Below are positions 14,536 through 21,159 of a stretch of DNA of 21,212 nucleotides, piece after piece. The notes beneath the pieces were generated by a model that was given only the letters and a program-made list of their open reading frames with translations, was not told the origin of the DNA and searched no databases. The DNA comes from JBBRHH01 sp038222915 (GTDB lineage: Bacteria > Planctomycetota > Phycisphaerae > Tepidisphaerales > Tepidisphaeraceae), in NCBI GenBank assembly GCA_038222915.1, contig JBBRHH010000032.1:1-21212 (forward strand), written 5' to 3'. The translations under genes were made by a program, and so were the position numbers. Numbering within the stretch: position 1 is the first letter of the stretch; the number at the start of each line of letters is the position of its first letter.

Positions 14536-15124
14536 GATTTAGAAACTCCACCATGTGCTGATCGTAGATCTTGTTGGCCTGCGGATCGCTGAGGGGGAGG
14601 CGCAATTCGTTGATGACTTTTGTGCCCATGCCGATCCATTCGCGCCAGCAGGTGGCGCAGACTTTTTCGAAGATCTGTTGGCCCAGAGCATTGCGCATGG
14701 GCGCTTTCGGCAGCTTTTTCCCAATGCGGTTGCAGCGGGTGCAGAGGACTTCCTCTTCACTGACCGGCCGTTCGTTTTCCAGCTTTTCGAGTTGCGGGAC
14801 AGGGCCGCCGAGGCCTTCGAGCATCTTGATCATCTGGTTGCGCGGGAGGACATCGCCGCGGGCCTGGGCGATGTGCAGGCCACGCGTGAGGAAGTCGATG
14901 GCTTCAGGCTTTTTTTCCTTCTGCAGGAGGGCCGTGGCCATGAGCTCGTAGGCGCGGCTGATGTTTGGATTGAGATCGATGACCCGCTGGAACGAGGCGA
15001 TCGCGGCGTCGGGCATTTCGGCTTCGAGATAGGCCCGGCCCAGGGAAAAATGGCCCAGCTCGTTGTCGGGATCGGCATCGGCCATTTTTCGAAACTGTTC
15101 AATTCTCGCGTTCACGTCCGCCAT
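14513..15124 (-). CDS. TPR protein fused to a YggX-like (Fe(II)-trafficking) domain with four cysteines
   Basis: A 203-residue cytoplasmic protein; AGAGGA lies 4 bases before the ATG. Residues 5-90 form two to three TPR helix pairs (LGHFSLGRAYLEAEMPDAAIASFQRVIDLNP is typical, then AYELMATALLQ). Residues about 126-197 align by eye with the YggX/Fe(II)-trafficking family: a leading CT, A-LGQQIF like ELGKRIY, W-REW, VINELRLPL like LINEKKLNM, and an ending M-x-x-FL. Unlike E. coli YggX, it has two CxxC pairs, C128-T-R-C131 and C156-A-T-C159, which could bind zinc or iron. YggX proteins are linked to iron handling and oxidative protection of Fe-S clusters. The fusion with TPR and the cysteine pairs suggest a divergent, perhaps structural, version. 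Its end overlaps the CCA gene by 23 bases. Confidence 0.78.
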   Translation of the reverse strand: MADVNARIEQFRKMADADPDNELGHFSLGRAYLEAEMPDAAIASFQRVIDLNPNISRAYELMATALLQKEKKPEAIDFLTRGLHIAQARGDVLPRNQMIKMLEGLGGPVPQLEKLENERPVSEEEVLCTRCNRIGKKLPKAPMRNALGQQIFEKVCATCWREWIGMGTKVINELRLPLSDPQANKIYDQHMVEFLNLTPPPTA

Positions 15125-15151
15125 GATTTCCTCTCAATATTTCTGATCCAA

Positions 15152-15157
15152 ATTATA
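15152..15157 (-). promoter_or_regulatory. -10 box for the TPR-YggX gene
   Basis: TATAAT on the minus strand, 27 bases upstream of the ATG at 15124, would give a leader of about 21 bases with the AGAGGA ribosome site at the right place. No convincing -35 lies 16-18 bases upstream. Confidence 0.45.
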
Positions 15158-15170
15158 GGCACAAATCGTT

Positions 15171-15206
15171 TATTGGGCCGGTTGCGTCTATTGGGCCGGT
15201 TGCGTC
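15171..15206. repeat. 18-bp perfect tandem duplication across a stop codon
   Basis: TATTGGGCCGGTTGCGTC occurs twice back to back (15171-15188 and 15189-15206). On the coding strand of the BMP gene the second copy encodes the final TQPAQ and contributes to TAG; the other copy lies past the stop, in frame, and would encode TQPAQ again before TAA. It is a small slippage-type duplication. Confidence 0.95.
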
Positions 15207-16189
15207 GTTGCGCTGGTGATGGCCTTGCGAGCGGCGTCGACTTTTGCTTTCAGGTCGGGCGTTACGCCCGGATTGGCGTCGTTCAGGACAAGATCGACGT
15301 ATCCTTCCTTCAGGCCAAGTCGTGCGACTCGCTCATGCCATTTGTCGCTGATCGCTTCTTTGGTGATGTCGAGGTAGGCCTTGGGAACATCGAGGACGAC
15401 GCTGCCAAGGATGACCTCAGGGGCCTTGTCGTTTTGATTGCGGTTGCAGCCGAAGGCGTAGACCTGCTTGCCGGACTTGTGGGAGTCCTGAACCGCCTGG
15501 AAGACACCGACGGCAGCCGCGTCGACGTTTTGGTAGATGACGTCCGCGCCGGCGTTCAATGCGCCCTCGGCCTTTTCGCGGGCCTTGGTGGGTGATGACC
15601 AACTGTTGGTCCAGAGGGCGTCGAGCAATTTCGCATCCGGCTTGGTTTTGGCCAGACCGTCTTTCAGGCCGTCGTAACAGGCCTGGAGTGTGGGAACGGG
15701 ATCGGCGCCGACGAAGGCGACGATATCGGTTTTGGTGGCGACGCCGGCCGCGACTCCAACCAGGGAGGAAGCGTCGCCAGCGAGAAATTCGACTGATACC
15801 GCGCCGGGGACGGGATCGGAGAAGCCGCCGATGATGAAATGGGTCTTGGGATATTTGGCCGAGAGGCCTTTGACGACACCGCCGAATTCATAGCCGTGGC
15901 AGATGATGACTTCGTAACCCTGGTCGGCGAAGTAGCTGATGCGGCCGGCGAAGTCGTTGGACTGGACGTTGGTGAGGAGATTCGTCTGCACGCCCAGTTC
16001 GCTCTTGATGCGATCAAGGCCTTCGCGGGCGAGCTGGTCCCAGCCGGCATCCGTGTCGGAGCCGTGGAGGATCATGGCGACGCGGAACTTGGACGTCGTC
16101 CCGTCGGGTTTCTTTTCGGTGGACTTGTCACAGCCCGGAAGCAGTTGCCCGATCACGGCGAGCAACAGCACGGCGATACTTCGTTTCAT
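15188..16189 (-). CDS. BMP-family solute-binding lipoprotein (ABC-type)
   Basis: A 333-residue lipoprotein. I chose the ATG at 16189, which has GGAGAA 6 bases upstream and starts a lipoprotein signal MKRSIAVLLLAVIGQLLPGC with lipobox LPGC (C20); an in-frame ATG 22 codons upstream lacks these. The mature protein fits the BMP/Med (PF02608) family: VAMILHGSDTDAGWDQLAREGLDRI near the N-terminus, then ADQGYEVIICHGYEFGG, HFIIGGF, AGDASSLVGVAAG, and NAGADVIYQNVDAAAVGV. Relatives bind purine nucleosides or related ligands and deliver them to an ABC importer. No ABC ATPase or permease gene adjoins, so it may serve a distant importer or a sensing role. A TATAAT box lies 31 bases upstream. The C-terminus ends in the duplicated 18-base unit. 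Confidence 0.88.
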   Translation of the reverse strand: MKRSIAVLLLAVIGQLLPGCDKSTEKKPDGTTSKFRVAMILHGSDTDAGWDQLAREGLDRIKSELGVQTNLLTNVQSNDFAGRISYFADQGYEVIICHGYEFGGVVKGLSAKYPKTHFIIGGFSDPVPGAVSVEFLAGDASSLVGVAAGVATKTDIVAFVGADPVPTLQACYDGLKDGLAKTKPDAKLLDALWTNSWSSPTKAREKAEGALNAGADVIYQNVDAAAVGVFQAVQDSHKSGKQVYAFGCNRNQNDKAPEVILGSVVLDVPKAYLDITKEAISDKWHERVARLGLKEGYVDLVLNDANPGVTPDLKAKVDAARKAITSATTQPAQ

Positions 16190-16220
16190 CTGTGTTCTCC
16201 ATTGGGATGTAAGGGCGGCG

Positions 16221-16226
16221 ATTATA
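16221..16226 (-). promoter_or_regulatory. -10 box for the BMP lipoprotein gene
   Basis: TATAAT on the minus strand lies 31 bases upstream of the ATG at 16189, giving a leader of roughly 25 bases that contains the ribosome site. TTTCAA 16 bases further up is a poor -35. The box lies in the 99-base gap after the DUF6958 gene, so the BMP gene probably has its own promoter. Confidence 0.45.
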
Positions 16227-16288
16227 GGGAGTGGAGAGTGCTTTGAAATGGGCAACGAATCCCGAGCATTTCTAAATCAACCGGGCAA

Positions 16289-16588
16289 TCATCGAGGCAG
16301 ATACCATCGAAGCGGTTTTGCCGTGCGATCACGGGCAACCAGCCGTTTGGCCTCAAGGTCGAGTTGGACCGTCTTCGCCCACCATCCAACTTTGTCACCG
16401 TTGGGCCAGAGTTTTGATGGCACTACGCCGGTCAACACTTTGAACATCTCCTTCTGCGTCATACCGGGCGGCGACTTCGGGAGTACTTTTAAAAGAGCGT
16501 CGCGCATGGCGTGGTATTTCATGGCGTCCACCCTCGTGGTGCGGCCGGGTACGTTGACGTTCTGGATGGTGACTTTCTCGCTGTTCAT
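16289..16588 (-). CDS. DUF6958-family small protein
   Basis: A 99-residue soluble protein from the ATG at 16588. An upstream in-frame extension exists but runs through the end of the DUF1552 gene and is low-complexity, so it is not used. The sequence reads EKVTIQNVNVPGRTTRVDA, then KYHAMRDALLKVLPKSPPGMTQKEMFKVL, and ends VGWWAKTVQLDLEAKRLVARD with KPLRWYL. I recognise this as the DUF6958 type from memory of the family pattern: a helical, probably winged-helix-like protein of unknown role. The C-terminal part (WWAKTVQLDLEAKRLVARD) looks like a recognition-helix-and-wing arrangement (inference). It follows the DUF1552 gene by 37 bases on the same strand and may share its transcript. Only a weak GAGA precedes the start. 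Confidence 0.75.
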   Translation of the reverse strand: MNSEKVTIQNVNVPGRTTRVDAMKYHAMRDALLKVLPKSPPGMTQKEMFKVLTGVVPSKLWPNGDKVGWWAKTVQLDLEAKRLVARDRTAKPLRWYLPR

Positions 16589-16625
16589 TGAATTCTCAGC
16601 GTCAGTGCCTCCGTGCGCGAACCGA

Positions 16626-17930
16626 TCAGGTCGCCTCCAGCCCGCGCATGGTGCCGGTGCCGCTTGAAAAGCTGCCGGCTTCCACGCCGATGCGCTGGAG
16701 AAGTGAGACGTGGAGATTGGAGAGGGGATAATTTTTCTTTGGATCGAAGGCCAGATGCTGGCCGTGCTTGAATCCGCCGCCAACGAGTAACACGCGGAGG
16801 TTGTCGTTGGAGTGGGCGTTGGCGCTGCCCATGTTGGTGCCATAGAGCACAGCGGTTCGGTCAAGGAGAGTGCTGCCCTGTTCGGAGATGCCGCGCAGGC
16901 CGGTAAGGAAGGTGTTGAGGTCGCGGAACTGTGCTTCTTCAATGCGGCGCAGCTCGCTGACTTTCTCTTCGCGGTTGCCGTGATGTGTGAGCTCGTGGGT
17001 GTTGGAGCGGACGCCGGGAATGGTACGCGCCGTCACGCTGGCGAGGCTGGCGGCCACGGTGACGATACGGGTGCTGTCGGTTTCCATTGCGAGGCGCACG
17101 AGATCGAGAATCGCGCGATCGTTTTTCGGGAGATCGTTGCGGTCGGTGATTTCTTCGGGTTTATCGGCGTCGACTTTGGGTTTTGGACGGCCGATCCATC
17201 CCTGGGCCGTCGCGAGACGGCGCTCGAGCTCGCGGACGCTGGTGAAATACTGGTCGAGGCGGTCGCGGTCGGCGGATCCTACTTCACGCTCCATCCGTCG
17301 GACCTTTTCGCGAAGGCCGTCGAGGAGGCTGCGGTCGTCCTTGAGCCGTTGCACGGCTGCCGCCTTGGCCTCGGGCGTGTCTTCGACGAAGAGTTGCTGG
17401 TAGAGCTTTACGGGGCTGACGACCGGCGGGATCATCGAGCCGCTACGCGTCCAGGAGAGGCTGAGATTGTCGGAGCCGATCATGAGCGCCAGTGACGCAA
17501 GGCGTGTATCGCCGCCAACCTTCTCGGCCATCACTTGATCGACGGAAATGCTGTTTCGGAAAGAGCCGCGGCTTGCGCCCGGAGCGCCGGTGAGAAATGA
17601 TTTCTCCGAGGCGTGGCCGCCATCGACTCCCGGGAGCGAGACGCCGGAGAAGACGGTCATGTCTTTTCGGTGGTCTTTGAGAATATCAAGGTACGGCGTG
17701 CTGTCGTAATCCTGGCCGACGGCCTTGGGAAAAAAGAATTCCGGCAGAATGCCCATGTTGGTCATCATGCCAACGAAACGGCGCGGGGGCGCAGGTGGCT
17801 CGGTACCGGCGGCGCGAACGACGTTGGAATTCATGGCCTGCAGCCAGGGCAAGGCGAGCGTCACGCCGGCGCACTTCAGGAAGCGGCGCCGATTGAGCGT
17901 GCGGGGGATGGACCTGCGTGGCGTGGGCAT
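16626..17930 (-). CDS. DUF1552 domain protein with Tat-type signal
   Basis: A 434-residue protein. AAGGA, overlapping the upstream stop region, lies 9 bases before the ATG. The N-terminus NRRRFLKCAGVTLALPWLQAM is a Tat-type signal with likely cleavage near residue 40 (VRA-AG). The body matches DUF1552 proteins: RRFVGMMTNMGILPEFFFP, then MTVFSGVSLPGVDGGHASEKSFLTG, SISVDQVMAEKVG, a coiled stretch at about 205-235, and near the C-terminus AVLYGTNMGSANAHSNDNLRVLLVGGG and HVSLLQRIGVEAGSF. The family has a sulfatase/phosphatase-like look but no proven reaction; it is almost always encoded beside DUF1592-type cytochrome proteins, as here, 11 bases downstream of one. Export through the Tat pathway suggests it folds, perhaps with a cofactor, before secretion. 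Family assignment is firm, function unknown. Confidence 0.93.
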   Translation of the reverse strand: MPTPRRSIPRTLNRRRFLKCAGVTLALPWLQAMNSNVVRAAGTEPPAPPRRFVGMMTNMGILPEFFFPKAVGQDYDSTPYLDILKDHRKDMTVFSGVSLPGVDGGHASEKSFLTGAPGASRGSFRNSISVDQVMAEKVGGDTRLASLALMIGSDNLSLSWTRSGSMIPPVVSPVKLYQQLFVEDTPEAKAAAVQRLKDDRSLLDGLREKVRRMEREVGSADRDRLDQYFTSVRELERRLATAQGWIGRPKPKVDADKPEEITDRNDLPKNDRAILDLVRLAMETDSTRIVTVAASLASVTARTIPGVRSNTHELTHHGNREEKVSELRRIEEAQFRDLNTFLTGLRGISEQGSTLLDRTAVLYGTNMGSANAHSNDNLRVLLVGGGFKHGQHLAFDPKKNYPLSNLHVSLLQRIGVEAGSFSSGTGTMRGLEAT

Positions 17931-17941
17931 GAAACGATTCC

Positions 17942-20572
17942 TTACTTGTGGTTGAACAACTCACTCTGCACGGTTTCTACGATCAAAGTGCGGAGGCCAT
18001 AGTGGCTCGAAGCGGCGCGCTTCAGAATGGCGTCGACAGCAGCGCGATCCGCGAAACCGATCTCCGCGCCCGTGGCGTAGGTGACGAGCTGCCCCGCAAA
18101 TGCGCGGGCAAGGCGTTCGGGATCGGCGGCGAGGATCGAACGCAATTCGTTCACATCCGCAAAATCGACGCCATCCGGCATCTGGCCGGTACAGTCCACC
18201 GGCAGGCCAGGATGATACTCGATGTGGTGGCCGTGAATGATCTTTCGGTCCGTATCTGGCCCAGCGCCGCCGGTGGCGCGGTAGTGATCGCGCCATTCGC
18301 CGACGACGTCGAAACTTTCAAGCGCGAGGCCGTAGCCGTCCATCTTCTGATGGCAGCCCATGCAGGTGACGTTGCGCTTGTGCTTGGCGAGCTGCTCGCG
18401 AATGGTCGTCGCGCCTCGCGTATCGGGCTCAACGCTGCCTGCATCGGGCGGCGGCGGCGTGGGGACGATGCCCAGCAGCTTGTCCATGACAAATGCGCCG
18501 CGCTTTACGGGGGAGGTGGTTGTGCCGTTGGCGGTGGTCTTGAGAACCGCGGCCATGGTGAGGAAGCCGCCGCGCGGGCTGCCCGCCGGCAGGATTATTT
18601 TTTGCAGGTCCCAGCCGCGGATGCCGTCGATTTTGTAGAGCCGCGCCAGGGGTTCGTTAATGAATGCGAAGTCGGACTGGACGAGGTTGGTGATGCCCAG
18701 ATCTTTCTTCACAAGCTCGGTGAAGTAGGCGCGGGCCTCCATGAGCATCGCATCCTGCAGCCAGGGCATGAATTCGGGGTAGAGCTTCCGATCGGGGGCG
18801 GTGGCGGCGATGTCGCGGAGGTTGAGCCATTGGCCCAGGAAATTTTCGACGAAGCGGGCTGAGCGCGGATCATTCAGGAGCCGTTCGGTCTGTGCGCGAA
18901 GAACTTCGGGCTGCGAGAGCTTGCCGGCGTCGGCCAGCGACGACAGCTCGTCATCGGGGAGGGAACTCCAGAGGAAATAGGAGAGGCGGGCGGCGAGGGC
19001 GTGATTGTCTAGCTTGCCGGGCGATTCGCGGACGAAGAGAAATTCGGGCGATATGAGGGCTTCGCGATAGGCGGAGCGCATGGCGTCTTCGAAAGCGGCG
19101 CCCGCGTCGAGCCGGGATTTTGCTTTCGCGGTGTATTCGGCCAGCTCGCTATCGGTGATCAGGCGGCGAAACGCTTTGCGCAGAAAGCTCCGCATCAAAC
19201 GTTCGGTGTCGCGCGGCGCATCTTTTGTTTGCACGTAGACGACCGGGCGCTTCTCGCCGTGTTCGCCGTAGATGTCTTTCGGCCAGGAATTGGGATTGCC
19301 GTGCGGCCAGGTTTGCTGTGTCGGTTTTGGGATGCCCAGTTCCTTCGTCCACACTTTTACCGGGAGATCGCCGAAGAGAGCACGGTGGCTCGCGGGAGGC
19401 CACTGATCGTTGAACGGGCCTTCGATCTCGACCCATTCGATGGCGATGCCGGGGACCGCCCAGAGCGGGCCGAGGACGTCCTTGTTCTTTCCGTTGGCAT
19501 AGTCCCGGACATTTTCGAGAGATGCGCCGATGATGCGGAGGAAATCGTCGTTGGGGTGATCCATGCCGCCGCCGCGTTCAAGCCAGGCGGTGACTTCGCG
19601 CTCGGCGGCATGATTGGGCGGCAGATCGACGGTACCGTAATGCTCGCCCTTCTGAAATCTGCCCCAGCCCATCGCGCCGTGGCGATCGGTCGGAACGACT
19701 TGATGGCCGTCCCAGTCGAAGCTGTAGCCGGAGACGCGCAGTTTGTACCAGCCGGTGACGTATGGCTCGATGGCGGTCATCTTGCAGTGATAGTCGGCGT
19801 CTTCATGGCGGAAAAGGCCAAATGCGGTTGCCTTCGGTTCGTCGTCGCGGACGCGAAAGGAGGTTTCGGCAACAAGGTTCTCGGCGCGCTTCATGCCGAT
19901 CAGGCCGATGCCGGTCTTTTCCTGAATCGCGCCGCCGACAGAGCCTTCGCACTCTCGGCCTTCGTGCATCACAGGGTCCCAGGGGCGGTAGTGATATTTC
20001 AAAACCGGCGGCGCTTCGGGGAGGGGGCAAAGGGCGTCGTTGAGCGCCCTGTCGACGGCGGCGAGATACGACTCCACATGGATAAACGAGATGTCGAGGG
20101 CGTCGGACAGCCGATCAAAGCCGTGCGATTTGCCGTCCTGAGGCAGCGCGTCCTTGACCTTGATGGCCGGCATGCGGAGGAGATCGCGGAGAGAATTTTC
20201 GAACTCGACGCGGTTGAGACGACGCAGGCGGGAGCGGCCATCATACTCCTGACGGGCACGGTCGGCCGCGATCAAATCGCGGTTCAATGTGGACAGGGCC
20301 GCATCGAGGTCTTTGGATTCGGGCCGGGGCTTTTTAGGCGGCGGCATCTCATTTGACCGCAAACGGTCATGCACTTTCACCCACGCGGCGAAGGCCTGTG
20401 GGTCGTCGAGTTTCGCGGATAGGGACGTGAGATCGAGGCCGCCCTTTTTAGTGTCAGCGTCGTGGCATTCGTAGCAGTGACTTTCGAGGAACGGCTGGAG
20501 TTTGGGCGGATCGGCGGCGAGCGATGTCCTTGCCGATGCCAGAAGCACGAATATGAGCTGTCGATAGATCAT
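17942..20572 (-). CDS. DUF1592-family planctomycete cytochrome-like protein (DUF1587/1595/1592/1588/1585)
   Basis: An 876-residue exported protein with signal MIYRQLIFVLLASARTSLAA. A PSCyt1-like N-terminus has the heme motif CYECH (33-37). DUF1587 follows at about 112-185 (RLRRLNRVEFENSLRDLLR). A long insert (about 190-445), with strands such as GWYKLRVSGYSFD and a GIAIEWVEIEGPF-type ending, looks like a carbohydrate-binding sandwich. Next come DUF1595 (about 460-525, FLRKAFRRLITDSELAEY), DUF1592 (about 530-655, AARLSYFLWSSLPDDEL), DUF1588 (about 675-770) with a second heme motif CMGCH (737-741) followed by QKMDGYGLALESFD, and C-terminal DUF1585 (about 800-872). The arrangement is the family's standard one. 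No good ribosome site precedes the ATG (AGG abuts it). It heads a probable operon with the DUF1552 gene. It is likely a periplasmic redox protein; the substrate is unknown. Confidence 0.94.
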   Translation of the reverse strand: MIYRQLIFVLLASARTSLAADPPKLQPFLESHCYECHDADTKKGGLDLTSLSAKLDDPQAFAAWVKVHDRLRSNEMPPPKKPRPESKDLDAALSTLNRDLIAADRARQEYDGRSRLRRLNRVEFENSLRDLLRMPAIKVKDALPQDGKSHGFDRLSDALDISFIHVESYLAAVDRALNDALCPLPEAPPVLKYHYRPWDPVMHEGRECEGSVGGAIQEKTGIGLIGMKRAENLVAETSFRVRDDEPKATAFGLFRHEDADYHCKMTAIEPYVTGWYKLRVSGYSFDWDGHQVVPTDRHGAMGWGRFQKGEHYGTVDLPPNHAAEREVTAWLERGGGMDHPNDDFLRIIGASLENVRDYANGKNKDVLGPLWAVPGIAIEWVEIEGPFNDQWPPASHRALFGDLPVKVWTKELGIPKPTQQTWPHGNPNSWPKDIYGEHGEKRPVVYVQTKDAPRDTERLMRSFLRKAFRRLITDSELAEYTAKAKSRLDAGAAFEDAMRSAYREALISPEFLFVRESPGKLDNHALAARLSYFLWSSLPDDELSSLADAGKLSQPEVLRAQTERLLNDPRSARFVENFLGQWLNLRDIAATAPDRKLYPEFMPWLQDAMLMEARAYFTELVKKDLGITNLVQSDFAFINEPLARLYKIDGIRGWDLQKIILPAGSPRGGFLTMAAVLKTTANGTTTSPVKRGAFVMDKLLGIVPTPPPPDAGSVEPDTRGATTIREQLAKHKRNVTCMGCHQKMDGYGLALESFDVVGEWRDHYRATGGAGPDTDRKIIHGHHIEYHPGLPVDCTGQMPDGVDFADVNELRSILAADPERLARAFAGQLVTYATGAEIGFADRAAVDAILKRAASSHYGLRTLIVETVQSELFNHK

Positions 20573-20675
20573 CCTAAACTGGCGCGAAGTTTACGTCAGA
20601 TTCATACAAGCGGAACGCGCTGGCGTCCTGATGCCTTAGACACTGAGCGCAGAGAAGCAGCGAGATCGATTGTCC

Positions 20676-21005
20676 TTATTCGTTGTCCTCAACAAATTTC
20701 TTGAGATTGCGCAAGTTTTCGTCCCACAAGACTGAATAGTCGCGGAGCCAGTCATCGACGGCGCGGAGTGGATTTCCGTTCAGTTCGCAGATCCGGGCGG
20801 TGCCGTTTTTTTTCGTGATGACGAGGCCGGCGGATCGAAGCAGGCGAAGGTGCCGGGAAATCGCGGGGCGGCTGGTGCGAAAGTTGGAGGCAATGTCACC
20901 GACGGTGCGGCCGCCAGGCCGGAGCAGGCCAAGGATTTCGCGCCGGGTGGGATCGGCAATGGCGCGGAAAACGGCTTCGGATCGCTTGCGCATGATAGTA
21001 ACCAT
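20676..21005 (-). CDS. ArsR-type winged-helix transcriptional regulator
   Basis: A 109-residue DNA-binding protein. AVFRAIADPTRREILGLL is the classic ArsR opening; TVGDIASNFRTSRPAISRHLRLLRSAGLV is the helix-turn-helix, followed by a wing (TKKNGTARICELN). The C-terminus (DWLRDYSVLWDENLRNLKKFVED) is the type seen in ArsR regulators paired with SRPBCC/AHSA1 proteins, but no such gene adjoins here. The metal-binding box ELCVCDL is absent, so metal sensing is unlikely. The start may be the ATG at 21005 or the one at 20993; neither has a ribosome site, and the predicted transcript start is only about 6 or 18 bases away. Two overlapping palindromes at the promoter strongly suggest self-repression. 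The downstream gene in the same direction (DUF1592) is 103 bases away and could be a second target. Confidence 0.85.
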   Translation of the reverse strand: MVTIMRKRSEAVFRAIADPTRREILGLLRPGGRTVGDIASNFRTSRPAISRHLRLLRSAGLVITKKNGTARICELNGNPLRAVDDWLRDYSVLWDENLRNLKKFVEDNE

Positions 21006-21025
21006 GTGGTTACACTCAGTGTAAC
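20998..21025. promoter_or_regulatory. Two overlapping inverted repeats, probable ArsR operator
   Basis: GTTACACT-C-AGTGTAAC (21009-21025) is a perfect 8+1+8 palindrome. GTAACCA-TG-TGGTTAC (20998-21013) is a perfect 7+2+7 palindrome sharing GTTAC with it. The half-sites GTAAC, GTTAC and GTAAC are centred 11 and 12 bases apart, about one helical turn each. The set spans the -10 box and the first ATG of the ArsR-type gene, the expected place for an autoregulatory operator. Confidence 0.75.
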
Positions 21026-21046
21026 TCCGTGGCTATGGCAAGTCAA
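21018..21046 (-). promoter_or_regulatory. Promoter of the ArsR-type gene
   Basis: On the minus strand TTGACT (21046-21041, five of six to consensus) is separated by exactly 17 bases from TACACT (21023-21018, four of six). The -10 lies inside the first palindrome, so a bound repressor would block polymerase. Transcription would begin around 21011-21012. Confidence 0.6.
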
Positions 21047-21107
21047 TTTCATGAAGGTCTCTAGTTGTCCTAGGGTGCAGCAGATTCTACGCGGGGTTCT
21101 CTGCGGG

Positions 21108-21113
21108 TATGAT
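21108..21113 (+). promoter_or_regulatory. Possible -10 box for the gene starting at 21160
   Basis: TATGAT lies 46 bases upstream of the ATG. The -35 at the right distance (TTCTAC) is poor. The gap from 21047 to 21159 otherwise shows nothing I can name. Confidence 0.25.
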
Positions 21114-21159
21114 GGCGTGAGGTTCTAAATGGGCAACCGCGCTTAATCACGGAGGATTT

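Noticed and set aside
16589..16942. N-terminal extension of the DUF6958 gene to an ATG at 16942
   Set aside because: The extension lies inside the end of the DUF1552 gene in another frame, is Ser/Pro/Ala low-complexity, and the family starts at the internal ATG at 16588.
19229..20356. A 375-codon plus-strand frame opposite the DUF1592 gene
   Set aside because: It shows no domain, signal or ribosome site, while the opposite strand encodes a full-length recognised family.
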